From Chionis minor (Eukaryota > Chordata > Aves > Charadriiformes > Chionididae), in NCBI GenBank assembly GCA_013398295.1, contig VZSF01009131.1, positions 1 to 64,000 of the forward strand: a stretch of DNA of 64,000 nucleotides. The letters are read 5' to 3'. The notes under the pieces are model-generated. The model saw only the letters and a list, made by a program, of their open reading frames with translations, searched no databases and had not been told where the DNA came from. Both the position numbers and the translations under genes were made by a program. Of the stretch, positions 25,545-38,104 are shown in pieces; position 1 is the stretch's first letter; each line of letters opens with the position of its first letter.

Positions 25545-27869
25545 GACTCTTCTTGATTGTTTTTATAAGCTTTGAGATCCACATAGGTCCAAAACCAAAG
25601 GATCTCCACCAATTCCCACCAGTCACTTATGGGGTGGCACCACCAAAGGTGGGTAGCCTAACAAACACAGAAAACCAAGAAAACAAAATTTCCAAAACAA
25701 ACTGTCGAAATAAGTAGAAAGCTAAAAGTGAACAGATGAAAGCTGCATAATTGATAAATCAATCAAACAAATCACCCAAAGCACAATATTTACCCATGAG
25801 ATACAGGAAATGAGAACTTCTGCGAAATCCACCAGACACATCGCTATTGCTACTGATATAATTTAGATTATGCTTGGATATTAGGGTGATAGGCAGGTAC
25901 ACAACCCCTGGGTTTATAGGTTCAGACATTGTAAAGATGTGCATTCTAGTGATCTGGGTTTTCCACCACTTCATTTGTGAATAATGCTACGGTAGCCACT
26001 CTTAAATATGCCCTCTGACATTGTAAAAGGGAATAATATGCTTTATATTATGAACCAGGGTGTCATGTCATGAGCTTCATGTTTGATAAAGAGTTCCAGA
26101 AAAGTGGGCTCGTTACCGAGTACTGTTCTATGACAACTTATTAACACTTCTAGGTAGGAGCGCTTAAGGCAAAACAGAAACGAGAGGCATGACCCCGCTT
26201 ACTCGCAATATCCACACTTGGATACCAATCTGATGATTTCAGTATAGCCCTTCTATGCAGAACTCTGTGATACTTCAGCTTAAAGAAAGAAAAACAAATT
26301 TAAAAGTCACCTGACAATAAAAGGTTAGGCAGGATTATTATAAGGTCCCACCTGATTTGGAAATGTATAAATGTATGCATGTGTTTGTATAATATTAGAA
26401 TTTTTGTAAAGTCTAAAGGCACATTTTAAGATAAGTGCTATGAACACTTGGCAAGCCTCTTTTAAACATACTGTAAGATTTTTGGACATAGCGTGTATTT
26501 ATAAACCACAAAAAATACATTCTATCTCTTGTTTTGTCTCAGCGTTAATGTAAGATGGTTAGCTGCATTGAGAATGTTTAGAAGAAATTTCAGCCACTTT
26601 TTGGAGAACAGATCTCGGAGTAGCACATTCACCTCGCTGTGGAACAACTTTTTTTTTTGATTGCTTCAGATTTTCTCTGGTTGAAAGCCATGAGAATCAC
26701 CTGAGAAGTGACAGCAAATCCTACTTAAACAGCAAAGCTGTATTTCAAAACCTTCTCCGTCCCAGTGAGGCAGAGCAGTACAGATGCCTGTGGGGCTCTC
26801 CAGCATTTTCACAGAGAGACTATTAACTTGGATCCAAAACTGTGTTTGGCCAGACATTTCAAGTCCATGGAGAAGAGATCTGAAAAGCTTTATCTGAGCC
26901 TGATAACCATCACAGCTGAAGTATGGCTTTACTCCTGATTTACGTCACTGCAGAGGAAAGGAGAACCAGTCCGTTATGCTGATAAAGTTCTAGCAAAGTG
27001 AAACTAAATAAATCCTTAAGATGCCGTCAGCTTGTTTGTTTGCTTGTTGTTCGATGACATCAGTCAAATGCCCAGTTTATCTTTATTTTTACTTGAATTG
27101 GATCCTTGTCGGGGTTTGCCAGAGTTGTGCCAAAGGCATGTAGCAAAACCACATTAAATTCATCCAGTTTGATGTTTTCTTTGTAAATGCTCTAAAATGG
27201 GCTTGACTCTGTCCCAAAGGATCATTAAAGTTCCTGAACTTTCTGGGGCAAGCGCGACCAAGTTCAAAGCAAATCTGGGGTTGATTTATGGTTCTGATTG
27301 GAGACCAAGGAAAAGTCAAATTTACAGTCTGAGTTTTATGTTGAGTTTCTTGTGCACTTTCAGTCTGAAACTTGAATCAAACATCAGGGGGTTGGAAGAC
27401 CACGAACACTGAAACCATTGCTGCTACGATGCTCAGCTGGTGAAAGCTGGCACAGCCCAGCTTGCTCCCCGGCGGAGACTTTACTCCAGTGCCAAATGAA
27501 GCAGTAGGTTTTGTTGCTTTCTGTTAGAAGTGCTTAAAAGATGAATAAAGTGACATCGGAACATGGTTAAATAGTTTCTTTAGAGATAAGCTGGGCTTTT
27601 TATAGGAGTTGGGCTGGTAGAACATAAGCTCCCAACCACTCCAAGCATTTTGAAACATCCCAGGCTGAAGCAAAGAGCATTAATTACTACCAGAGTCATA
27701 GTCACGTGAAAATTGTTCCTGGGAAAAGGGTCACAACAATTCTGAAAAATTCGGGAGTGTTTAGGGAACACCATTTTGAGATGCAGATGCCAAATGTGTA
27801 GGACTTAGAAAGCGACTCCGGAAGTAGGTGCTCTGCTGTTGTCACTTTTTATGGATGGCCGTCATTGAG
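25545..27869. other. Unique non-coding sequence
   Basis: AT-rich unique sequence; frames stay below about 80 codons. A short TTTG/TTG-rich stretch lies near 27031-27049. No gene, RNA or named repeat recognised. Confidence 0.5.
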
Positions 27870-27895
27870 AACAATGGCTCTAGCAGGAGCCATTG
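27870..27895. promoter_or_regulatory. 9-bp inverted repeat containing a perfect SOX motif
   Basis: AACAATGG at 27870-27877 is the optimal SOX-family site. CAATGGCTC (27872-27880) and GAGCCATTG (27887-27895) are exact reverse complements around a 6-base loop (tagcag), so a second CCATTG core faces the first. A third CATTG core precedes at 27863-27867. SOX dimer binding is inferred. Confidence 0.35.
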
Positions 27896-30800
27896 GGAGG
27901 GGAGCCAAGTGGAAATATCACATCACAGCCAGTGTTTGCTGTTAGTCTGAAGCCTCAGTGCCTTGCCATGACTTCATGGACAGAAAGTGCACATAACAAA
28001 AGAACAATGCATTTTAGGCTTGGAAGAGTAATCCTTGTTTGAACGCATAATAGTGCTTATTGGACAATGAACTCCTTGTAAGATCATGGAAAAACCATTG
28101 TTGAAGTTCTGGAATACCTTCTTGCTGCCAACCTTGGCACAGATTATTATAGATTTTATTTCAAAGAGTTTCTGAGAGTTTGAATGTTTAGTTTGTTTCA
28201 GCAGGAATCACCCCTGTGTCAATGACTTTCTGTTAATTCTGGTCTTTGCTTTGCTCCAACCTTCATATCCTGAGATGAGTTAATTCCAAGCCGATGAGCT
28301 TGAATCGGTGTTTTTCTTGGAAAAAAATATTCCAGATCACCAGCATTGCCCTTGCCACGAGTGCAGTTGTGTAGCACAATGAGGAAGTCTGTTTGAGGGA
28401 ACTGTCTGCTCACACAGGACTGTCCCAAGGGAAAGACAGCCATGGCTCAAGCCCAGGAGTGAACTCACTCTCAGGAGTGCAAGGCTGCTCAGCATCGAGG
28501 CCACACATGAATGGGTTGCCATAGCCTACAAAGAGTCATTGTATAAAGCCATCCAAGTCATCCAGGGACCCTGCAAATCAGGTGGGTAAATAAAGAACCT
28601 GTCACACAACAGGCTTAGGGCTTGGTCTTTGCTTTGAGCTGAAGAGACCTGAGATCTCTTTACTCTTGGATTTGTTTGTGCAGCACAGTGAAATGCAAGA
28701 ATAGGATTTCCAAGTTGTGTGTTGATGGAGACCCCAGCCACTAGCCAGAATTGGGTTGAATTCTTTTTTTCTTTCCCTTCCATCAAATATTCCTTCCAAG
28801 GCTGACACAGCTTCTGAAGAAGTTGGTGTCTGGTCAAAATCTCCCAAACCAGTCCTGTTCACTAGTAGAAAAGGGCAGCTAGGACCAATCACCTGAGACT
28901 TATGGTTCAGACGTAGATGGAACCCCACAACCTACATCAGCATTTCACTGGTGGTGTTACAGCAAGATAGGTGAGCTTGTACTGTGCTGTGGGAGCAGGC
29001 AATGGGCTAAAAGGAAACGGGTCGCTTCGGTTTCACTTTGCTTCAGGAAATCCAGGCACTGATGCAGGTTTTAAGAGCTCCTATAGGTATTCACATCCTT
29101 CTGCATTTCCATCAGCTCCCAGCATTTAAATTAAGACTGCCAAAACTCCTGTAGTTCCCCCAGACCTCTGCCATCCACTAAAAAATAGTGTGGGGAAGAA
29201 GAAACAGGAGCAAAGGGAGGTACACAATAAAGCCTTGTATATGTCAAATGTGGATCAGTGCCCAGTCGTTGTTATCAAGAAGATATTATGCCTACTGCCA
29301 GGCTGACAGTGAACTTGCAAAGGTTGGGCTTTTCAACATTTCGTGTTAACACAGGGTGTGATTTGGTTTGGATGCTGAGGGGTGGAAAAATTGCAGTATC
29401 CAGAGTGCTTTTGTACAAAGTCAGGGCTTGCTTTTATTATGAGACATGATGCAAGGAACAGCATCCTGCTTGTGCCGTGTAGGGAAGGAAAAAGACATAT
29501 TGCACGTTAGAAGCAACGTGTCATCTGAATTCTGTTAAAGGGGCTGGACTGTGTTGATTATGTCCAAACTAAACGTCTGTTAGCGGTTTTTTTAGGAGAG
29601 TAACTTCTGACTTTTTTCTCTGACACTTGGTGTTTTTAACCACCTTTCCAACCATCTTTGCGAGGGAGCAATACAGACCTTTTGAGGGTCGGAGAAGATT
29701 ACCATTTACACAGTCGCATTACTATATTAGCTTGGGCATAGCATGACCCTAACACGGCCATGTGGCTTCCAGGCGCAGGAGAAACATATCCAGCCCAGAT
29801 GACAGCATGGACAGGTTTGTCTACAGCCATCTGTGTAAACAGAGGGACCTCCTCTCCTAGATCCAGATGTGCCTTTTCCAGATGTGACTGTGACCTTCTG
29901 CTCTTAGCCACCTACTACGTGGAGGCTGCTGCCTGTTTCCTAACCCAAAGTCCAGCAAATTCACCAGGATTGCTCCAAGTCATCCACTTTTAAATAAGCC
30001 CCTGTGTCATGCCTGACCTGGATTTGGGAGAGCCCACATGGCCACCTCAGCCAGAAAAAGGATATAGGAGAGGAGAAAAATTGAGAAAAGCCCAGTGTTC
30101 GCAGGAATGAGAGTAGGTCATCAGATACAGATAGCTATTCTCACAGAGTTCTACCTTGAACGTCACACAAGACCCCAAACTCAGCAAGATTTGTGTTTTA
30201 AAGCATTAAACATTAATGCTAAACATGAAAAATTCGTTTTGCATTGAGTTGAATGGTTGGTTAATTCTCAGTCTCCAAATATAATACAAATCACTTGAGC
30301 TATTTGGCATAAGTCATGGCTTGGTTAACATTTTTGGCATTTTTAGTAGAACTCTTAAATAATAGAAGTGGCATCTGAATGGAAATCGGAATAGGCCAGT
30401 GAAAGGAAAAGCGCTTTTAAGGCTTTAGAGAATTAGCAAAAGCCTCCAAAATGCCAGAAGATGTTAAAAATTTGAACCCACTTGAGGTCTTATTTTTAAA
30501 AGTGTCAGAACTGATTTGTCCTTCATTTGGTTTTTTGTCTCCAGCACTGCCATTGTAAGTTAGGCAGACAGTAATGTTTCAAGTCAACACATGATACACA
30601 GCTCCCTACCTCCACTTCCACGCAAGCCTGAGTAGCTAAGATATGTTTCTCCAAGGACTGTTTATGATGCTTGACATTGTTACATCATCATTAAAAATCT
30701 CCCTCTTTACTGATGCAAAAAACACATTTTGGAGTTTTCTAGGCCATTTACTTTGTCCGCTCTGTGGATATACGGTGGATTGTCATCCCTCCCAGGCAAT

Positions 30801-33284
30801 GGTCGTGTAACTGGATCCAAAGAAAATTCTTCAAACTTTATTGGCCACGGAAAACTAAAGTCAATTGGTTAAAAAGAAAAGTGTTAATTATGTTTACTCT
30901 GGCATCCTAACCATGGAGCATTATTAATCATTACGATCCAGATACATAAAGTTTGTCTTTTTTTTTTTTTTCCTAAGCAGGGCTTTGCCAATTCATTAAA
31001 CATCATTAAGTTGAAATAAGCCTCAGAAAGAATGTTTTTTCCTCATCCTTTAAAATTATTTTCCGTTATCACACTGCACTTGCTACACTCCGTCAAATAT
31101 AGTCACCACTATATTCCTGTGGGCCTGGATAGGGTAGAAATGCTTCTTCCTCTTGTCCTGTATAATTTCAGGGGTGTCCTAAAGACAGACACAAGAGTGT
31201 CCATAAATTTCTATTGATCTAATCTTGAGCTGAATCAGACTGAAGCCATGGAAAAGTGCAGATTTGTCTCCTTTGTCCTCCTTTTGCAAAGCGAATTAGG
31301 ACCAATGAGGTTCACCTGTACACAGGACCTATTAAAGGAAATAAATTCCCAGATAGGACACTAATGAATCATGATTGTTATACTTGATCTCCATTCTCTG
31401 TTGAAATGTTTTCTCTTGAGAGCAATAGCAGAAGTTTTGTAGGGAAACAGCCTCTCTCAACCTCACCCACATTCAGAGACTTGTTGCACTTAGAGTTCTG
31501 GCATATGCTCCCTTTTTGATTGGCCCCCAGTTATCCTTCAAGCCGGATGCTTTAGTGCATTACAGTTTTGGTAACAGAAGATTGGCACTATTCCTTGAGC
31601 TCGATTTTAATAGCGTCAGTATAACTGCTGAAACAATATTTTTATTCCACTGACATATGTAAAAATGCACTGTCCAGGTCTGCCAGGATCTCTCTTTCCA
31701 CGCCTTTCCCAGCTGATACCACTAAGGAAGAGCTGAAATTGCAAATGAGTGTATCACCTGGTTTTCAGGCTCTTATCCTCTTTAGATTTGGCCTTCTTCG
31801 AAGAGCTCATCCTTCCTTTGAAGGTGCGAGCCAGGAACAGAGAAATTACAGGTCCCCATATGAACTAAGCTAATAATGACCTGATCCATGCAGCAACTCT
31901 GTCTTTGGTGATGTGTTCACACTGCTGTGAAACATGAAGGTACTCCAGAGAGCCTTAAACAACCTCACTTGGGTAATGGGAGCAGTTTAGTCAAATGAGC
32001 ATAGGATTATTCATCCTGCCAAAAGGTGCCCCAGTTTTGGTTTTGGACTCCCTTACTTGATCTTTGGGGCACGTCATGATTTTACACTGAACTTTGAAGA
32101 CTTCAGGTAACATTGCCTGTAGACAAGTATTGATCCTGACGTATGGCGCAGAAAGAACAGAATCTCCTTTCCTTCTTTTATTTGCAAAATGCACCATATT
32201 GTTTCTCCTTTCCAGTGCTGGACTGAATTGTGCCCCTGCACTCATCCTGATACAAGCAGAGTGCAAAAGGAGAGTGGGTGTCACGACTCTACAGGTATGG
32301 TAGAGCTGTGGTATATTTTATCAGTTATTTAGCTTAGACCTGGCTAGATCCAACCTGCACACACTGGATAAGCCAAGAGGCACCAGCAAATGCGAATGCA
32401 ACAAATTCATCTCCCTGAAGATATATCTCCCAGCATGGCATCCAGCAATTGCAACTCCACATTGACATAACCCGCCTTGACAGCCCCTAGTAAGGACATA
32501 ATTCAGTGGTATATTAGATAACTTACAAAAAAGTTAAACCATGACCTTTCCTTCCTCCCTCCCCTCCTTTTTGCCCTGAGAGGAAGGCTCTAGGGCTGTA
32601 TCTGGGAATTAGAAAGCAACATGGGTGGTGACCCCCTGGTGCCAAGACTGTCATGAAGAATAAACCATATGTTGTGTCTTTGCATGTTGGGAGGTCCCAG
32701 CTCCGAACACCTAACAACTGTTTTTCAGCCCGCACAACTGAGAGTGCCCAGGAGAACCATTTAGGAAGTAAGAAATGCCTGGGGAGCACAACCAAAAGGG
32801 GCTGACCTATTCGTTTGTTTTCAAACGCGAAGCCAACCAGGCCAACTTGGTGTGCCACTAACCCCAGGTTTGCAGCCTTCTGAATAATCACTGCAAACAC
32901 CGACTGCAGCTGTGCTGTGACAAAATTCATGCTCCTACCAACTGGGAGCCCACTAGCAAGCGCCCTCATGCTCTATCATCAGCTGGTGATATCCCTTTCT
33001 CAGATAACTGGTGGTCCACGGGAAAACCAAGGGCTGCGCGCTAAGGTTGGAACAATTTTCTTGACAGGAAGACGCAGATGTGGGGCCATCCACTCGCAGC
33101 CCTGGCCGTGGGCTCACACCGCCCGCGGCAGGAGCTGTGCTCCTCGAGCAAGAGCAGTCAGCGCCTGCGTGTGAGAGTGTATCAGCCAGCTGTTTGAGAT
33201 CTTGCAGAGGCGACGTGAGTAGGTATCTCCCCCCACTTTCCACCATCCATCACAGAGCTTTACTGGCTACTCACATTTTTGTTC
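27896..33284. other. Unique non-coding sequence
   Basis: No gene recognised. The longest non-repeat frame of the window (32523-32969, minus, 148 codons) lies here but has no motif I recognise. A 14-base T-run at 30958-30971 followed by cctaagcag looks like a splice acceptor, but all three downstream frames close quickly. A small AT hairpin AGCATTA/TAATGCT sits at 30202-30220. 33060-33220 is a short GC-richer patch with several CpG. Confidence 0.5.
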
Positions 33285-33440
33285 TCTAATTAAAGCTTCT
33301 GTCAGGTGCTTTTAAATTATAGCCCCGATTACAGACTTTAGATCAAAATTCAGCAGGCTTTGGAACCTGCCATTTTATTTAATTACTTGCAGTAAATTAT
33401 TTTGACACCCTCAATTAACAATGTCCGTCACTTCAGCCCA
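33285..33440. promoter_or_regulatory. AT-rich block dense in homeodomain cores
   Basis: In about 155 bases there are several TAAT/ATTA cores (CTAATTAAAG, TTTAATTACTT, TAAATTATTTTG, CAATTAAC) and no repeat. This is the composition of vertebrate conserved non-coding enhancers. Conservation itself cannot be seen from one sequence. Confidence 0.3.
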
Positions 33441-34015
33441 GCGACGATGAGTGCGAGGAATTTGCCATTTGATCTGTTTTGTCTGTTGGAAAGATGCATA
33501 GAGAAAAAATACCACATCTGCGTAAACACAGGAAGAATTTTAGTAGGTTTCACCACACGAATTAGAAAATATTAATAACTTCCTTTAGTCTATTAAAATT
33601 TTGTTGCCAAAGTCTAGGGGGCATTTAGACAGGATAAAACCATTACTGTATAGCCAGGAGTGGAACTGGTCGCTGGTGGAAGGACAGGATGGTTCTTCAT
33701 ACATGGGTGTGATGATAAGACCAGTCACTTAGAAGCAGGATTGTTCCATGTGAAGCTCATTTAGGTGCTAAACATTTATCCATGTACAACAGTGCCTGAT
33801 CAAATCCCCCATGCACTAATCCATGCCCACCCAGCCGAGGACGGCATCCGTGTCTCCCCACACTGTCTCGGGGAGGAACCGATCTCTGAACACCCCAGTG
33901 ACAACGTGTGTGGACCGTCCTGTGAACCGAACGCTTCGCTGCCTCACTGGCTGGAGCAATATTAAACTCCAGCATTCTCAGTCACTTTAACAGCCTTGTG
34001 GGTGTTGATGATGGA
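33441..34015. other. Unique non-coding sequence
   Basis: No gene or repeat recognised. A 66-codon plus-strand frame (33765-33965) overlaps a 72-codon minus-strand frame (33757-33975); neither has recognisable features. Confidence 0.5.
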
Positions 34016-34025
34016 GCTAATTAGC
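34016..34025. promoter_or_regulatory. GCTAATTAGC homeodomain palindrome
   Basis: GCTAATTAGC is a perfect 10-bp palindrome around TAATTA, the paired homeodomain site. It opens an AT-rich block (34010-34215) rich in ATTAAA/TTAATT cores, which resembles the block at 33285-33440. One ambiguous base (N at 34077) lies inside the block. Confidence 0.3.
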
Positions 34026-34831
34026 CATGTTCTTTAATTTATTAAAATCATAAATATTTCACTTCAAGGGGTTTTCNATTAAACTTTCCATAGCGTACAG
34101 CAATATTTTACCTTTGTTAAGTGATTCGGTGGCACATCAGACTTGGTATGTCATTCTTTGCCCTGTTTATTTTTAATTATGACTATTATTTTATTTGCCA
34201 TGGATAATGTTAGGACATGGTATGGTTGGCCGGAAAAGTCAAAGAGCACAAAATCATTTCAGTGTCAGAAGCTTAAATAAAGAGCAAAGGAGCAGCAAAA
34301 CCATAAAACAGATGGAGTTAGAAAGATGTAATATATTGCTCTACTGTGGAAGCTCTAGAATAATTTTTAGTATAGTATGTACTCAGACCTATGCTTCTTT
34401 TGAGAAGAAGTAACCTGATGTCCTTACTTCTAAGAAACAAATCTGCATAACAGTATTTGCTGTCCTAAATACATCATCTTTACACTTAAGAAACTTGTAA
34501 GTCTTGCTGTGTCACAACAGAAAAGCTTTCTCATGTAGAATTCATGTTATGGCCATTGCAGATTTCACCAGCACTTAGATTTGCAAGCAAAGGTAGAAGG
34601 TGAGGGCAATGAAGGATCCTGGTGTGGAATGAAATTTTTTTTCCATCCATCCCTTGCCCTTACGCAACTACTGCCTAAAATGTAAGAGATTAATTTAGAC
34701 TATCAGAGAGCTGCATTTTAGTCCTCCTTTTTCTGTGAATGCTTTCTATGCCCATGGACATGTGGAGAATGTAGGTTATCCGTGGGCAGCCATAAACATG
34801 GTGTGTGCTGCGACTCGACTGCCTATGAGCA
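34026..34831. other. Unique non-coding sequence, includes one N
   Basis: 34026-34215 is AT-rich and repeat-free and includes the N at 34077. The rest is ordinary unique sequence without a recognised gene. Confidence 0.5.
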
Positions 34832-34920
34832 GGCTAGCTGGGTTGTCCTGGTGCGTGCCATGAAGCTGGTAGGCACAGCTAAGCGTGCCTCAGTTTCCCT
34901 GCTGCACAGTGGACACGGAT
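34832..34920 (+). mobile_element. Possible MIR-type SINE relic
   Basis: gctagctggg at 34835 is followed, at roughly MIR spacing, by gtgcctcagtttccctgctg near 34887. These correspond to the MIR blocks tagctgtgtgacc and gtgcctcagtttcctcatctg. The middle is poorly matched and no 3' end is visible, so the call is weaker than for 23516-23640 or 60799-60852. Confidence 0.35.
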
Positions 34921-37849
34921 CCTTATCGTACGGGGTGGGGTGGGAGAAAAGGGAGCATTTGGGAAAGACAAAGATTGTGGGGCGCTCAGGTGTCACAGCG
35001 CCTTTTATCAGCTGCAAAAGCCTGCAGCCATTGTAAATCATAAAGGAGGAGGATGAGAGGAGGAACTGATCCTGGAATGTGAGAGATGAGATAAAATAAA
35101 CGGAAAACGCCAGGGCTAAAATCCCAGCTCATTTCAGCCCAGCCCTGGCTGAACCAGCAGGGTGTGATTTCCCTCAGCAGCAGATAAAGGGGCAGACAAA
35201 ATGATGCTAAACTACCTGGGATTACCTGTCCTCCTCTGCCCCTTCAAAATATCCCCTCCTTCCATCCCCAGTGCGGGAGATGCCAGAGATATATGGCCCA
35301 TTGTTCGGGGATGCTGTGGTAGATGCAATCTGTTCCTCATTGTCCGGTAATAGCTTGATTATCTAGGGGGTGAAAATGCAGAGTGGTTGTGCCCAACGAA
35401 CCATGAAATTGCCACTGCTCGGAGGAACAATTTATCATCAGCCCTTTAGAGCAAGGAGGGCCGGCAGCTCGGTGGGAGACATGGGGCAGGTATTCATCCA
35501 GAGCCAGGATGCTGGAATGCACCCGGGATGGTCCCGCACTGAACTTTTCAAGGAGCAAGTGAACCCTGGAAGACGATGAACAGGGAGACCTTCCTGGGGA
35601 ATTGAGAGCACTGCAATGCCGTGAGATAAATGGCTGCAAAGTCTGAAGAACACATTAGGAACGTTGCTGGAGGAACATGGCTGAGGCTTTTTTTTTGCTT
35701 CCTCTTCAGCAGAGAGGAAATTTGGGTAAACCTATTCAGCTTTAGTTCCACTGGGCTCCGTCCACCTATTTTGTGTCAAACTCATGTTTAAAATGGGAGT
35801 GAGCAACTTTTAGAAGTGTACAAGGAATCTGGACACAGAAGGGCCTCCCCGGGGCAGATTCCTCTTTTAATGACCTGGCCCTTAGCTTAGGAACTAATTC
35901 ATAAGCTAAATCTAATTCCTTCTTGGAAACTGCAGCCCAAAGCTCTTCCTGCCAGGAGTTCCCACAGAGCTGAGACGAGGACAGGACACTTCCCCGCTCA
36001 CTAGGCTGCGATGACTGAGCCACCTCACTGAGTCAGATATTCATCCCAAAGTCCTGAAGCTTGTTAAAGAGTTTTTGTTGTCATCATTGGATGGGAAGCA
36101 GAAGTTTGGTTTCACTGCTTAGGAATAAGTCCAGGAGCTCCAACGTGGGCATGGACATGGTCCTAGTAAATAAGTCAATGTATTTGCACCTCAAAAGAGA
36201 AATGCTGATTTCAGCTGAACTTTGCTTGAAAGTAGAAATCCAACCCAAGCCAATTAAATGGAGTTTCCCACCACTGGTGGCAAGGACTGATATTTTGTCT
36301 GATGCTTGTCAGCTGAACCAGCCCAGCAGGAGCTTGGTGAGCTAGATAGATTGGGAGAGATGAAATCTGTGAGGGCAAAAGACACTGCAAATAAATAAGG
36401 AGAGTGGGTTTTGTGAGTTCCTCCCTTCCAGCTCAAATCCATGAGTTACGAAACTTGATACAGGGAATCCTACGGGGCCTTAGAGGAAAGGAATTTACTC
36501 CCACCCATCCTGGGTTCAGCCTAACTCCTCATTTTTTTGTTATTTGAGCCTATGGCCTGGAAAAGCATCTCCACATTTTCTGCCCAGAGACTCATCTGAC
36601 CCTTACTCTGTGCTACTCTGTCCCTCTTGCAGAAAGGCCACCTGCAGCTCCCATGGCTCCGACCCAGGAGCATCCCTGCACAGCCCCACGTGTGGGGGCA
36701 AAAAATCTGCTATTGGCAGGAATTTCCTCCTGGGTGTATAAATACCAGAGACACAGCGATCTTGTGCAAAGGGACATTCTGCTCAGAAATCTCTAAAAAC
36801 TTCCAGGAATTCAGTTCAATAACTTTTCTCCACACCACATTATTTACTGAAATAAAATCCCCAGGGCCATAGATGGCTTTTCATTAATGGAGAACTGTAA
36901 ATAACTGGGACACTATTTTGAATTCTGTTATTTATCAAAGGCACTGGTGTGTGTTGCCCTAGTAAGTGAATAGTCATTGCCAGATCTCTGGCTGGATTAT
37001 AACAGTCTCTTCTGATGAGTGTTTTATTAACTGGAAAAATGATGAGATTTTATGGTAATTCCAAATCTTGTGACAGTTTGTTGAGTAAATCAGATTTTAC
37101 AAGACTTGGCGCCCATTTATCCAGTTTCCATCATCCAAATTGTGACGGAGAGGATTTTACCCAGAGGAGATGTGTAAGAGAGATCCCTTAATTTCTCGTT
37201 AAGCTTTTCGGTGCATGGTGTTACGTTTGTGCTGTAGCCTGCTGCTGTGTGATGAAGACGTATTGTAGTCTCTGAATATAAGAATACTGTCCTCTGTTGA
37301 TCAGAAAGGAAACAACTGCTGTTCACACACCAGAAAGCCCTGGCAAAAAAATTCCCACTAAAAATCTCGCTGTGAAAAATCAACCTGTTTTTTACAATTT
37401 CCCTTCATGGCTATTCGCGGGCTGGGATACCTTTGTAAAATATCTGTGTAGGCTGGGATTTGGGTGCTCCTTGATCATTCATGGAGACCACATATCACAG
37501 CTACTCTTGCGTTTTGGCAAAAATAGAGATATATGTGATTGATTTAGAGCCTAGAGTTATTGACAGTTAAGCCTTTAGTGGGAAGGAAAAGAAGTGCCTC
37601 ACTCCCTGGAAATAATCTCTGGCCGTTGCTGCAAAGAAGAGTAGCGTGCTAACAAGAAAAGGGAGGTGAAATGAGTCTAAATGGGCAAAAGCAAGTGCAT
37701 TTTGAGAAATCCAGGGTTTAGATGCTGCAGGGGCTGTGCAGGGTAATGCCTGCAGCACTTTATCTGGCGGCATTTTGCATTAAACACAACATCTCTCAGT
37801 TCGACCCTCACTGCATCCCCCCCCCCCGCCCCCGGCTCCAACAGCTCCC
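34921..37849. other. Unique non-coding sequence upstream of the CpG island
   Basis: No gene recognised. A hairpin GCCAGGGCT/AGCCCTGGC with a 23-base loop is at 35109-35149. One AP-1 match lies at 36029-36035, and a TATA-like TATAAATA at 36737-36744. A C-run of 11, one G, and C5 (37817-37833) mark the approach to the CpG island. Confidence 0.5.
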
Positions 37850-38043
37850 TCTCCCCTTGACGAGAAAGAAACCCAAACGCAGATTAATTTGCCGGGAAAA
37901 GAGGCGCGAGCAGCTGAGTCAATAGTTGCGTATTATCGCCGCGACCTGCCACGCCAAGCGCCGGGGCTCGGTTCAGTGGCTGCCCCCCCGGGAGACAGTG
38001 GCAGCGCCGGCCGCTCGCCCCAGCCGGGATGCTCGGATGGGGG

Positions 38044-38079
38044 NNNNNNNNNNNNNNNNNNNNNNNNNNNNNNNNNNNN
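38044..38079. other. Assembly gap (36 N)
   Basis: Thirty-six consecutive N bounded by GGGG on the left and a 25-base G-run on the right. The real sequence is probably G-rich and hard to sequence; its true length is unknown. Predicted polyglycine or polyproline frames crossing it should be ignored. Confidence 0.99.
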
Positions 38080-38104
38080 GGGGGGGGGGGGGGGGGGGGG
38101 GGGG
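38080..38104 (+). repeat. Poly-G run beside the gap
   Basis: Twenty-five G directly after the N run. It may be genuine G-quadruplex-forming DNA in the CpG island or a consensus or base-call artefact at the gap edge. Confidence 0.85.

Noticed and set aside
30958..30985. Strong acceptor-like T-run followed by cctaagcag
   Set aside because: All frames downstream stop within a few dozen bases and no donor was found.
32523..32969. 148-codon minus-strand open frame with hydrophobic segments
   Set aside because: No known family or motif. A rough estimate from stop frequency gives one or two frames of this length by chance in 64 kb, and no splice or promoter context supports it.
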